DNA of 64,000 bases from CADEEN01 sp040384625 (GTDB lineage: Bacteria > Pseudomonadota > Gammaproteobacteria > Burkholderiales > Burkholderiaceae_C), in assembly GCA_040384625.1 (NCBI GenBank), contig JAZKIW010000108.1:3613-67612 (forward strand), in the 5' to 3' direction. The notes under the pieces are model-generated. The model was not told the DNA's origin, searched no databases, and was given only the letters and a program-made list of their open reading frames with translations. Below, piece after piece: positions 50,164 to 58,431 of the stretch. The position numbers were made by a program, and so were the translations under genes. Position 1 is the stretch's first letter, and every line of letters starts with the position of its first letter.

Positions 50164-52062
50164 TCAGGCGCGCAACAGCCAGCGCGCCGGGTCGATGGCG
50201 TCCGCGAGGTCGGCTTCGAGCGGCCATGGTGCGCCGCTGACTTGAGCCGCGATGAGGTCTGCGCACAGGGTGGCCGTGGTCAGTCCACGCGAGCCGAGTC
50301 CGCAGTGCAGCCACAGGCCAGGCTGGCGCGGCAGCAGGCGCGGGGCGTCGGCACGCGGCGGGCGGGCGGCGCCGAGGGCCGGTGCCCGCCCGACCAGGGG
50401 CAGCCGATCGGTCGCGGTCGCGCGCCAGCCGACGCGCCCGTGCAGACCCTGGATGTCGGGCAATGCGGCCTCGCCGATCAGCCGAGCCGCCCTGTCGCGG
50501 TTGTCGCAGTGATCGCTTTCGCGCAGCGCGGGCTCGCTGTCAGAGACCTGCTGAGTGGCACCGAACACGAGTTGGCCGCCGGGCAGGGTCAGCACATAGC
50601 CTCCACCGGCGATCGGCACGCGCGGTGCGGACACCGCGGCGCTGGTGGTCCAGCTGAGTTGGCCACGCAGGTCCCGCAGCCACGCCGATGGCAAGCCGGC
50701 CAGGCGCAAGGCGTCGGAGGCATTGGCCAGCACGAGCAGCGGCGCATCACCGAGGACTTGCTCATCGCCATCGAACAGGCGCCACACCGAACCGTCCTGA
50801 GCGATGCGTTGCGCCCGACGGTTGCCGCGCCAGGTCACGCCAGGTGTGGACAGCCAGTGGCGCACTAGCGCCGCCGGGTCGATCCAGCCGCCGCCAGGGT
50901 AGTACCAGGCGGGCTGCGACAGCGCGAGGCCCGCGTAAGCCGAAACCTCGGCCGACGTCAGCGCCTGCACGTAGCGCGCGGGCAGGGCCTGGCGCGCCAG
51001 CAGCGCGTGCATCGCCAGCGGCGGCAGACGCGACTCCAGGCGCAGCAGGCCGTCGAGGCCCGCGGCCACACCGGCGGCCTGTGCGCCGCACATGATGGGT
51101 TGTGCCGCCAGCGCCGCGGCGCGCAACAGGCGGGCGTGCGGTCCGTCATGGCCCATCACGGCGCCGTGGAACAAGCCGGCTGGGTTGCCAGAGCCTTCTG
51201 CGGCCGGTGCTGCATGCTGGTCGAACACGGTGCAGGCAATCCCCTGCAGGGCGAGGGCGCGCGCCGTGGCAGCGCCGGCGAGCCCGCCGCCGACAACCAG
51301 GGCATGCGTTGGCGCCTGCGTGGGCAGGACGCGGCCCGGCGGTGCCGGTGCGCGGAAGCGCGGGGCAAAGCGCGCCAGCGTGATGTCGCGCTTGCCGCCG
51401 CTGCCCGGCGCGACCCGGACGGCGAAACCCGCGTTCTGAAGGCCCTCGCGCACCGCATGCGCGGCGCTCCAGGTGGCCACAGTCGCGTCGGGTGCGGCCA
51501 GCCGGGTGAGCATCGCAAACACGCCGCGGTCCCACATCGCCGGGTTGCGCGCTGGCGCGAAGCCGTCGAGATAGAAGGCGTCGACACGAGCCACCAGTTC
51601 GCGCGCCCAGGCCTGCACATCGCCGAAGGCCAGCAGCAGGCGCACGCGCCCGGCCTCGAAGTCGAGGATGTGCAGGTTGCAGGTGGCGGGGGGCCAAGCG
51701 CCGATCAGCTGCTGCGCGAGCCCGGGCGCCGGCGATGCGGCGTGCGCGCGCACCAAGTCGGCTTGCGCCAGTGGATGCTTCTCGATCGAGACGAAGCACA
51801 GACGTCCGCATCGCGAAGGGTCGTCGCGCCATGCGGCCCATGTGGCGAGAAAGTTGTTGCCCAGCCCGAAGCCGGTTTCGAGGATCGTGAAGCGCTCCCG
51901 TTCGCGCCAGCGTGCGGGCAACTCGTTGCCGGCCAGGAAGACCTGCCGTGCCTGGGTGAAGGCGCCGCTGCGCGGGTGGTAGATGTCGTCGAAGGCGGGG
52001 GCGCGGGCAGCCTCGGGATCGTCGAAGTCGACCGCGGCGGCGGCGATTGGGGCGGTCCTCAC
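50164..52062 (-). CDS. mnmC: bifunctional tRNA mnm5s2U synthesis protein MnmC
   Basis: A 632-residue fusion. Residues about 1-235 are the MnmC2-type methyltransferase (FTILETGFGLGNNFLATW, VDAFYLDGFAPARNPAMW); residues about 250-632 are the FAD oxidoreductase (THALVVGGGLAGAATARALA, GSGNPAGLFHGAV, TDRLPLVGRAP). It finishes the wobble-uridine modification mnm5s2U34. The start is a GTG at 52062 overlapping the upstream stop by GTGA; no ATG fits. Convergent with rpiA with three bases between stops. Confidence 0.93.
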   Translation of the reverse strand: MRTAPIAAAAVDFDDPEAARAPAFDDIYHPRSGAFTQARQVFLAGNELPARWRERERFTILETGFGLGNNFLATWAAWRDDPSRCGRLCFVSIEKHPLAQADLVRAHAASPAPGLAQQLIGAWPPATCNLHILDFEAGRVRLLLAFGDVQAWARELVARVDAFYLDGFAPARNPAMWDRGVFAMLTRLAAPDATVATWSAAHAVREGLQNAGFAVRVAPGSGGKRDITLARFAPRFRAPAPPGRVLPTQAPTHALVVGGGLAGAATARALALQGIACTVFDQHAAPAAEGSGNPAGLFHGAVMGHDGPHARLLRAAALAAQPIMCGAQAAGVAAGLDGLLRLESRLPPLAMHALLARQALPARYVQALTSAEVSAYAGLALSQPAWYYPGGGWIDPAALVRHWLSTPGVTWRGNRRAQRIAQDGSVWRLFDGDEQVLGDAPLLVLANASDALRLAGLPSAWLRDLRGQLSWTTSAAVSAPRVPIAGGGYVLTLPGGQLVFGATQQVSDSEPALRESDHCDNRDRAARLIGEAALPDIQGLHGRVGWRATATDRLPLVGRAPALGAARPPRADAPRLLPRQPGLWLHCGLGSRGLTTATLCADLIAAQVSGAPWPLEADLADAIDPARWLLRA

Positions 52063-53006
52063 GCGGCCCGCACTGCAAGCCAGGCCAGCAACGCCTCGCG
52101 CACGGCGCTCAGGCTGCGATAGGCCAGCACCGCCTCGCTCATCGTGGCGATGGCCTCGTGCAGGCGCGCGGCCTTGTCGGCGCTGTCGATCGCCGCAGCC
52201 AACGTTTCGATCTGGACGTGGATCGTGAACACGGCTTGCGATTGATCGGGCAGGGCGATGAAGGTCTGCCGCTCGGTGCGCCACCAGGCGCGCGGGGCAC
52301 GCGGATCAGCGAACGTGTCGTCCTGCCACGGGCTGTGATCGACGGTCGCCGGGTGCGCGTTCAGGCGCGGATGGCGGGTGACGTTCCAGACGAATCGTTC
52401 CCAGCGCTCGGGCCCGCAGACCATGCGCATCAGGTGGTCGCCGGCGCGCAGCAGCAGGGCGTTGTCCGCGACGGGCGCATGGACTTCGCGAAAGTGGCGG
52501 CCGATCTTGTCCTGAGGTGCCCAGTGTGAAGGCAGGGTCACCGCCAGCCAGGGCAGGGTGCCGCTGGCGCCATCGACCAGGGCAAAGTCTTCGACAAAGC
52601 TCAGGCACAGCAAACCGGCGAGGCGCCACTCGCCTGGCAGGCCGCGCAGACAGCGACCGATCTCGTCGCCTAGGCCGAAGCTGCCGCTGGCCAGGTCGTC
52701 CACGCTGTCGCCATGGACCGCGACGCCGAGGCTCGGGGCGCAGGCGCGCTCACCGTCCCACTGAAAGGTGGCGGGTTGCTCGGCAGCAGCGTGAGCGGCC
52801 AGCGCATGGAGCACCGGACCAGGATCGAAGCTCCTCACGACCTGCAGGGCCAGGGCCGGTGCTGCCGACAGCACGGCGAGCTTTTCGCGCTGGTGGCGCG
52901 AACCGGCGGCCAGTGGCGTCAAGTGCGTGGCAGCGTCGGCCATGCGGCGCAGGCCGGGTTGCATGCGAAAGGGGGCGCTGACAGCAGCGTCGAAGTCGAA
53001 GCTCAT
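52059..53006 (-). CDS. DUF3445 (heme-dependent oxidative N-demethylase-like) protein
   Basis: A 315-residue protein of the DUF3445 family, some members of which are annotated as heme-dependent oxidative N-demethylases. Recognisable stretches are VQEDFALV-like LSFVEDFALVDGASG, LAVTLPSHWAPQDKIGRHF, EVHAPVADN, and FVWNVTRHPRLNAHP followed by RTERQTFIALPDQSQAVFTI. The substrate is unknown. Co-transcribed with mnmC through a GTGA overlap, although no functional link is obvious. Confidence 0.82.
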   Translation of the reverse strand: MSFDFDAAVSAPFRMQPGLRRMADAATHLTPLAAGSRHQREKLAVLSAAPALALQVVRSFDPGPVLHALAAHAAAEQPATFQWDGERACAPSLGVAVHGDSVDDLASGSFGLGDEIGRCLRGLPGEWRLAGLLCLSFVEDFALVDGASGTLPWLAVTLPSHWAPQDKIGRHFREVHAPVADNALLLRAGDHLMRMVCGPERWERFVWNVTRHPRLNAHPATVDHSPWQDDTFADPRAPRAWWRTERQTFIALPDQSQAVFTIHVQIETLAAAIDSADKAARLHEAIATMSEAVLAYRSLSAVREALLAWLAVRAA

Positions 53007-53111
53007 CGATCAGGTTTCGTCTCGCACGCAGCGTGGCTGTGCCGGCTTGAAGTTGCGCGGTCCGCCGCCATCTGGCGTTCGTCGCGGTCAGCACAGGAGT
53101 TTGCCTTGCCC

Positions 53112-53627
53112 ATGGACATGCAGTGGTTGGCTTGGGCGGGCGTGTTCCTGCTGATTGTGGTCGGTCTGGCCGGTACGGTCCTGCCGGCCTTGCCCGGTAC
53201 GGTGTTGGTGTTCGCCGGCGTGTTCCTCGGCGCGTGGCTCGACGACTTCAGCCGCGTGCCGGTGTGGGTGGTGGCGGTCTGCGGCGTGCTCGCAGCGCTG
53301 GCCTGGGCGACCGACTTCGTTGCCGCGATGCTCGGTGCCAAACGGGTGGCGGCGAGCGCTTGGGCGCTCGCCGGCGCTGCCGCCGGCACCATCGCCGGTG
53401 TCTTCACCGGCTTCATCGGCCTGTTGTTCCTGCCGCTGGCAGGCGCGATGGCGGGCGAATGGTGGGCCCAACAGCGCAAGGCCGCGCGGACGTCGCATGC
53501 CGACGACGCCAAGCGCGCCTTGGAAGTCGGCGTCGCGACCTGGCTCGGCCTGATGATCGGCACCGCGGTCAAGCTGGCACTGGTGCTGGCGATGGTCGGC
53601 GCGTTCGCGCTGGCATCTTTCTTTTAG
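53112..53627 (+). CDS. DUF456 membrane protein
   Basis: A 171-residue protein with about four hydrophobic segments; VGLAGTVLPALPGTVLVFAG is the DUF456 hallmark and IAGVFTGFIGLLFLPLAGAM the repeated glycine-rich element. Function unknown. AGGAG at 53095-53099 is 12 bases before the ATG at 53112; the second ATG at 53118 is an alternative. Convergent with efp, with a hairpin terminator between. Confidence 0.85.
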   Translation: MDMQWLAWAGVFLLIVVGLAGTVLPALPGTVLVFAGVFLGAWLDDFSRVPVWVVAVCGVLAALAWATDFVAAMLGAKRVAASAWALAGAAAGTIAGVFTGFIGLLFLPLAGAMAGEWWAQQRKAARTSHADDAKRALEVGVATWLGLMIGTAVKLALVLAMVGAFALASFF

Positions 53628-53637
53628 CCAAAGAGAA

Positions 53638-53656
53638 GGGCGCCCATCGGGCGCCC
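53638..53656. terminator. bidirectional hairpin between DUF456 gene and efp
   Basis: GGGCGCCC-ATC-GGGCGCCC, a perfect 8-bp stem with a 3-nt loop; each arm is itself palindromic. AGAAGG before and CCTTCT after extend a possible outer stem. It lies in the 51-bp spacer of two convergent genes and can serve both strands. Confidence 0.7.
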
Positions 53657-53678
53657 GCTGTCCTTCTTGCTGAAGGCG

Positions 53679-54230
53679 TCATACTCTCTTGCGGTACTCG
53701 TGCGTGCGGGTATCGATTTCGATCTTGTCGCCGTTCTCGACGAACAGCGGCACCGCGATCTCGAAACCGGTGGCGATCTTGGCCGGCTTCATGACCTTGC
53801 CTGAGGTGTCACCCTTGACGGCGGGCTCGGTCACCACTTCACGGACGACCGAGGTCGGCAGTTCAACTGAGATCGCCTTGCCGTCGTAGAACACCACTTC
53901 GACCGGCATGCCGTCTTCGAGGTAGTTGATGGCGTCACCCATGTTCTCGGACTCGACTTCGAACTGGTTGTACTCGGCGTCCATGAAGGCGTACATCGGA
54001 TCGGCGAAGTAGGAGTAGGTGCACTCCTTTTTGTCGAGGACGATCTGGTCCATCTTGTCGTCTGCCTTGAACACGAGTTCGGCGCCCGAGCCGTTGAGCA
54101 GGTTCTTCATCTTCATGCGCACGGTGGCCGAATTGCGGCCGCCGCGGCTGTACTCGGTCTTCAGCACGACCATCGGGTCCTTGCCCTGCATGATGACGTT
54201 GCCGGCGCGGATCTCTTGAGCGATTTTCAT
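53679..54230 (-). CDS. efp: elongation factor P
   Basis: A 183-residue EF-P that relieves ribosome stalling at polyproline. Three beta-barrel domains are present (MKIAQEIRAGNVIMQGKDPM first). The modification loop reads EYSRGGRNSATV with Arg at position 32, the residue rhamnosylated by EarP, rather than the Lys used by the EpmA system. The earP gene lies directly upstream on the same strand (67-bp gap), matching the modification type. The ATG at 54230 gives the standard N-terminus. Confidence 0.96.
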   Translation of the reverse strand: MKIAQEIRAGNVIMQGKDPMVVLKTEYSRGGRNSATVRMKMKNLLNGSGAELVFKADDKMDQIVLDKKECTYSYFADPMYAFMDAEYNQFEVESENMGDAINYLEDGMPVEVVFYDGKAISVELPTSVVREVVTEPAVKGDTSGKVMKPAKIATGFEIAVPLFVENGDKIEIDTRTHEYRKRV

Positions 54231-54297
54231 GATGTCTTGCGAGGTTGAAGTGGGGTGCAACGCTGGTGACGAACCGGAGCGCGCAAAGCCCACAATT

Positions 54298-55356
54298 CTA
54301 CCGTTTTGTGGCGACGAAGCGCAGCAGTTGGCTACCGAGGTCGCCCTGGTCCGTCAGGCGCTGGCGCCACGCCTGGCACAGTGCATGCCAATCCGGAGCC
54401 TCGGGCAAGCCCTCCGGCCAGTCGGCCAGACCGTTCCAGGCCCGCCACAGCTGGCGCACTGCCGCCGCGAGGACCGGGCTTGCGCCGGTCGTCAGGCGCT
54501 TCAGCAGCGCATCGAGCTTGACGGCGTGTGCAGCGCCGGCTTGGGCGTAGATCTGCCACACGAAGGGCACGCCGGCCCACATGGCGCGCACGATCGAGTC
54601 CTCGCCGCGCGCGAAGTTCAGGTTGCAGGCGCGCAGCAGGCGGTCGTAGCCGGGTTGATCGAACCAGGGCAAGGCATGCGCCCGGAGGTGCCGACCGCGC
54701 CGCCCCTGCGCGTCGAACAGGGCCCGGGCCGGCGCCTGCGCGGCGCCGGCCGCCAACAACAGCAGCGTCGGCTCCTGATCGAGCCGCTGAAACAGACCTT
54801 CGAGCGGCGCATCGGCGTAGGCGAAGAGGCTGACGCGGCGCTCGTTCGCGCGCAGCGGCACGCCGTGCGCTGCCAGCCAGTCCAGGTCTTGGGGGGCGCC
54901 GGATTCGAGTGCGCGCGCCTCTCGTAATAGGCCGCCGCTCTCGGGCGTGAAGCCCGGGTAGTAGAACCACTTGCGCAGCCCCGCGCCGGGGCCGTGCTGC
55001 TGAGGCGAGAGCAGGCCGTGGCTGCGATCGACATAGGGCTCCGCGCTGAGGTACTCGAGGTTGATCCAAACCGGCGGCATGGGCATCGCGGCCATGCGGG
55101 CCACGAACCTGGGCGGCGGGTCGCAGCCGAAGGCCTCGACCACCGCATCGCCAGGCTCGAAGTCGGGCAGGGGATCGACCCAGCGGATGACGCTGACGCC
55201 GAAGGCCCCGCGCGGCGCCATCCAGGCCAGCGCGAGCGGGTCGTCGACCCAGAGGCGCACGGTCTCTCCGCGCGAACCGAGGTCGGCAGCCAGGCGCCAG
55301 CACACTCCCAGGTCGCCGTGGTTGTCGATGACGCGGCAGAACAGGTCCCATCGCAT
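54298..55356 (-). CDS. earP: EF-P arginine rhamnosyltransferase EarP
   Basis: A 352-residue GT-B glycosyltransferase (former DUF2331) that moves rhamnose from dTDP-rhamnose to Arg32 of EF-P. Conserved active-site residues are visible: Asp11 and Asp15 in RVIDNHGDLGVCWRLA, and Glu252/Asp253 in NFARGEDSIVRA, in the nucleotide-sugar site. It stands immediately before efp. The start codon is six bases after GATAAT on the minus strand and lacks a Shine-Dalgarno, suggesting a leaderless message. Confidence 0.94.
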   Translation of the reverse strand: MRWDLFCRVIDNHGDLGVCWRLAADLGSRGETVRLWVDDPLALAWMAPRGAFGVSVIRWVDPLPDFEPGDAVVEAFGCDPPPRFVARMAAMPMPPVWINLEYLSAEPYVDRSHGLLSPQQHGPGAGLRKWFYYPGFTPESGGLLREARALESGAPQDLDWLAAHGVPLRANERRVSLFAYADAPLEGLFQRLDQEPTLLLLAAGAAQAPARALFDAQGRRGRHLRAHALPWFDQPGYDRLLRACNLNFARGEDSIVRAMWAGVPFVWQIYAQAGAAHAVKLDALLKRLTTGASPVLAAAVRQLWRAWNGLADWPEGLPEAPDWHALCQAWRQRLTDQGDLGSQLLRFVATKR

Positions 55357-55362
55357 CGGGCG

Positions 55363-55382
55363 ATTATCGACATCACGATAAT
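55363..55382. promoter_or_regulatory. mirrored -10-like elements between earP and uvrC
   Basis: ATTATCG-N6-CGATAAT, a perfect 7-bp inverted repeat in the 34-bp spacer. Each strand reads GATAAT, 6 bases before the earP ATG and 8 bases before the uvrC ATG. No good -35 box is visible at 16-18 bp for either, so it could also be a regulator site. Confidence 0.45.
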
Positions 55383-55390
55383 TGCACCCG

Positions 55391-57283
55391 ATGAGCGAAC
55401 CGACACGACCCGACGCTGGCGACGAGCGCCTGCTTGCCGAGGTTGCTGCGCTGCCGCAGCGACCAGGGGTCTATCGCTATTTCGACGCGGCAGGGGCGGT
55501 GCTCTATGTCGGCAAGGCGCGCAACCTCAGGAAGCGCGTCTCGAGCTACTTCCAGAAGGACCATGCCGGCACCCGCATCGGCCTGATGGTGGCGCGCATC
55601 GCGCGCCTGGAGACGACCGTGGTGCGCAGCGAGGCCGAAGCCTTGCTGCTCGAGAACAACCTGATCAAGGCACTCAGTCCGCGCTTCAACATCCTCTTTC
55701 GCGACGACAAGAGCTATCCGTACCTGAAGCTGGTTTCGGGGACGTTCCCGAGGGTCGCGTACTACCGCGGTGCGGTCGACAAAAAGCACCGCTATTTCGG
55801 CCCCTACCCGAGCGCCTGGGCGGTCAAGGAGTCGATCCAGCTTATTCAGAAGGTGTTCCGACTGCGCACCTGCGAAGACACCGTGTTCGCCAACCGCTCG
55901 CGGCCCTGCCTGCTATACCAGATTCGGCGCTGCACCGGCCCTTGCGTGGGCTTGATCACGGCCGAAGATTACGCGCGTGACGTGGCCGATACCGAGCGCT
56001 TTCTGCGCGGCGACACCGAGGCCGTGCTCGACGACCTGCAGCAACGCATGATGGCCCACGCCGATCGGCTCGAGTACGAGCAGGCGGCTGAATTGCGCAA
56101 CCAGATCGAATCGCTGGCCCGGGTGCTGCACCAGCAGGCGGTCGACGCCAGCAGCCTGGGTTCGAGCGACAAGGACGTCGACATCCTGGCCGTCCAGGTG
56201 CACGGCGGCCGGGCCTGTGTCAACCTGGCCATGGTGCGCGGCGGCCGGCATCTTGGCGACCGGGCCTACTTTCCGAGCCATGTCGACGATGCAGCCGCAC
56301 TGGCAGAGGGCACTGCCCCCGAAGTGCAGGTGCTGGAAGCCTTCATCGCACAGCATTACCTCGACGGCTTCGTGCCGCCGCAGTTGTTGACCAGCCATGC
56401 CGTCGATGCGGCCCTGCTGGGTGCGCTGGCCGAGCACAGCGGGGTAAAGGTCACGGCAACGCAGCAGCCGCGTGAACAGCGCCGGGTCTGGCTGGAGATG
56501 GCCGTCAACGGTGCTCAGATCGCGCTGGCGCGCCTGCTGGCTGAAGAAGGCTCGCAACGCGAGCGCACCCGTGCGCTGGCCGAAGTGCTGGCACTCGAGG
56601 TGGCCGATCTCGACACCTTGCGTATCGAGTGTTTCGACATCAGCCACACGGCGGGCGAGGCGGCCCAGGCAAGCTGTGTGGTGTTCGAGAACCACCAGAT
56701 GCAGAGTGCCCAGTACCGCCGCTACAACATCGAAGGCATCACCGGCGGCGACGACTACGCGGCCATGCGCCAGGTGCTGATGCGCAGATATGCGAAGCTG
56801 GCTGAGGCCTTGAGCACGGGCACTGCGCAGGTTCGTCTGCCCGATCTGGTGCTGATCGATGGCGGCCGCGGCCAGGTGTCGATGGCGCGCGAGGTGTTCG
56901 CGGAACTCGGCCTGGATCTGTCGCTGATCGTCGGGGTCGAGAAGGGCGAGGGCCGCAAGGTCGGTCTCGAAGAACTGGTCTTCGCGGACGGCCGCCCCAA
57001 GGCCGCCCTGGCGCCCGACTCTGCGGCCCTGATGCTGGTGGCCCAGATCCGCGACGAGGCGCATCGCTTCGCCATCACGGGCATGCGTGCCAGACGGGCT
57101 CGCGTGCGCACCGGTGCGAGCCAGCTCGAAGAGATCGCGGGTGTCGGGCCGAAGAAGCGCGCCCGCCTGCTTCAACGATTCGGCGGTGTTCGCGGGGTGT
57201 CCAATGCCAGCGTCGCCGATCTGGCAAGCGTCGATGGCATCTCCAAACCGCTGGCCGAGGAGATCTACCGTGCGCTTCACTAG
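55391..57283 (+). CDS. uvrC: excinuclease ABC subunit C
   Basis: A 630-residue UvrC that makes both incisions in nucleotide excision repair. The GIY-YIG nuclease is at the N-terminus (PGVYRYFDAAGAVLYVGKAR), the UVR helix pair near residue 215 (DRLEYEQAAELRNQIESL), the RNase H-like second nuclease in the C-half (IECFDISHTAGE, LVLIDGGRGQVSMA), and HhH motifs at the end (IAGVGPKKRARLLQRFGG). The ATG at 55391 is preferred to a TTG nine bases earlier. Divergent from earP. Confidence 0.97.
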   Translation: MSEPTRPDAGDERLLAEVAALPQRPGVYRYFDAAGAVLYVGKARNLRKRVSSYFQKDHAGTRIGLMVARIARLETTVVRSEAEALLLENNLIKALSPRFNILFRDDKSYPYLKLVSGTFPRVAYYRGAVDKKHRYFGPYPSAWAVKESIQLIQKVFRLRTCEDTVFANRSRPCLLYQIRRCTGPCVGLITAEDYARDVADTERFLRGDTEAVLDDLQQRMMAHADRLEYEQAAELRNQIESLARVLHQQAVDASSLGSSDKDVDILAVQVHGGRACVNLAMVRGGRHLGDRAYFPSHVDDAAALAEGTAPEVQVLEAFIAQHYLDGFVPPQLLTSHAVDAALLGALAEHSGVKVTATQQPREQRRVWLEMAVNGAQIALARLLAEEGSQRERTRALAEVLALEVADLDTLRIECFDISHTAGEAAQASCVVFENHQMQSAQYRRYNIEGITGGDDYAAMRQVLMRRYAKLAEALSTGTAQVRLPDLVLIDGGRGQVSMAREVFAELGLDLSLIVGVEKGEGRKVGLEELVFADGRPKAALAPDSAALMLVAQIRDEAHRFAITGMRARRARVRTGASQLEEIAGVGPKKRARLLQRFGGVRGVSNASVADLASVDGISKPLAEEIYRALH

Positions 57284-57358
57284 CCCACCCCCGAAGCGGC
57301 TGCGCCGCTCCCCCTCAAGGGGGCGCCGCTGGCGGACCGGCGGAGCCGGATCCGCGGC
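57284..57358. repeat. three-hairpin REP-like element after uvrC
   Basis: Three consecutive stem-loops: AGCGGC-TGC-GCCGCT (57295-57309), CCCCCT-CA-AGGGGG (57310-57323) and GCGGACCGGC-GGA-GCCGG-a-TCCGC (57332-57355, one bulged base). I recall a very similar CCCCCTCAAGGGGG...GGACCGGC string in intergenic spacers of Comamonadaceae-type genomes, so this is probably a dispersed repeat. It may also act as the uvrC terminator. Only one copy is seen in this window. Confidence 0.65.
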
Positions 57359-57380
57359 GGTTGCTTGGAAGGCGGGTGCG

Positions 57381-57833
57381 ATGGCGCTGGTCGTGGCGCT
57401 TGCGGGGTGTTCCGGATCGCGTGCGCCCCTGCCGGCTGTGCCGCCAGGTGCTGCGTTGCCTTCGATCGGAGTGTCAGCGGCGCGGCCGCTGCCGGCGCCG
57501 ATGGTGCGCGCGCGCAACTGGGACGAGTACAAGGTCGCGGCCGGTCAGCGCATGGTCGAGGCCAACCCGGACGCGACGTACAGCGGCCTGGTGCCCGAGC
57601 CACTGCTGGCGATTCCGGTGCTCGAGATCGAGCTCTACCGCGACGGCAGCGTGCAGCGGATACACGTTCAGCGCCGGCCAACCCAGGCCCAGGACACAGT
57701 GCAGCTGGCCATCGATGCCGTTCACCGAGCGGCACCGTTCGGTGACGTGTCGCATCTGCCGCGGCCGTGGAAGTTCAGCGAGGTCTTCCTGTTTCGCGAT
57801 GACCGACGCTTCAAGCCGCGCGCGCTGGATTGA
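57381..57833 (+). CDS. lipoprotein of unknown function
   Basis: A 150-residue protein with a lipobox (LVVALAGC, Cys10) and a C-terminal domain containing IPVLEIELYRDGSVQRIHV, reminiscent of a TonB-C-like strand pattern, and FSEVFLFRDDRRFKPRALD. GGAAGG sits eight bases before the ATG at 57381. The signal is oddly short and lacks a positive n-region. A GTG at 57270 would instead add 37 Arg-rich residues encoded by the repeat element, which I consider less likely. Homologues are common between uvrC and pgsA in this order as far as I recall. Confidence 0.65.
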   Translation: MALVVALAGCSGSRAPLPAVPPGAALPSIGVSAARPLPAPMVRARNWDEYKVAAGQRMVEANPDATYSGLVPEPLLAIPVLEIELYRDGSVQRIHVQRRPTQAQDTVQLAIDAVHRAAPFGDVSHLPRPWKFSEVFLFRDDRRFKPRALD

Positions 57834-57858
57834 ACGCCCGGCACCGAAGCGGCTACGA
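57830..57858 (+). promoter_or_regulatory. pgsA promoter with near-zero leader
   Basis: TTGAAC (57830-57835), 17-bp spacer, TACGAT (57853-57858), then six bases CACCC plus the A of the ATG at 57865. The spacing is ideal for sigma-70, and transcription would begin at or next to the start codon. The -35 overlaps the stop of the lipoprotein gene. No Shine-Dalgarno precedes pgsA. Confidence 0.6.
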
Positions 57859-57864
57859 TCACCC

Positions 57865-58431
57865 ATGTTCTTCAACCTGCCGACCCTGCTGACCTGGGCC
57901 CGCATCGTCGCGATCCCGCTGGTCGTCGGTGTGTTTTATCTGCCGCTGACGGAGCCCGAGCGCAACCTGATCGCCACCGTCCTGTTCGTGGCCGTGGCGA
58001 TCACCGACTGGGCCGACGGCTACCTCGCACGCAAGTTGAACCAGACCTCGGCCTTCGGCGCGTTCCTCGACCCAGTGGCCGACAAGTTCCTGATCTGCGC
58101 GGCGCTGCTGATCCTGCTCCAGCTCGATCGCGTCAACGCCCTGGTTGCCTTCGTCATCATCGGGCGCGAGATTGCCATCTCGGCCCTGCGCGAGTGGATG
58201 GCGCAGATCGGCGCCAGCCGCAGCGTGGCGGTGCATATGCTGGGCAAGGTCAAGACCGCTGTGCAGTTCGTGGCGATTCCCTTCCTGCTCTTCGATGGCT
58301 TGCTGTTCGGCGTCATCGACACGCGCCAGTGGGGCACCGGCCTGATCCTGATCGCCGCGATCCTGACGATCTGGTCGATGGTCTATTACCTTCAGAAGGC
58401 CTTGCCCGAGATCCGTGCCAAGGTCCGCTGA
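57865..58431 (+). CDS. pgsA: CDP-diacylglycerol-glycerol-3-phosphate 3-phosphatidyltransferase
   Basis: A 188-residue inner-membrane enzyme making phosphatidylglycerol phosphate. The CDP-alcohol phosphotransferase signature DG-x2-AR-x8-G-x3-D-x3-D is intact in DWADGYLARKLNQTSAFG and GAFLDPVADKFLI. About five hydrophobic segments. In many genomes it follows uvrC, as here. The EamA-family gene begins inside its last 17 bases. Confidence 0.95.
   Translation: MFFNLPTLLTWARIVAIPLVVGVFYLPLTEPERNLIATVLFVAVAITDWADGYLARKLNQTSAFGAFLDPVADKFLICAALLILLQLDRVNALVAFVIIGREIAISALREWMAQIGASRSVAVHMLGKVKTAVQFVAIPFLLFDGLLFGVIDTRQWGTGLILIAAILTIWSMVYYLQKALPEIRAKVR

Noticed and set aside
57270..57380. GTG start giving the lipoprotein a 37-residue Arg-rich N-terminus
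   Set aside because: Those codons overlap uvrC and the hairpin repeat; a ribosome-binding site and lipobox fit the ATG at 57381 better. Kept only as part of a finding.
55913..57532. A 539-codon open frame on the minus strand
   Set aside because: Antisense to uvrC, whose domains are unmistakable; the frame is open only because of high GC.
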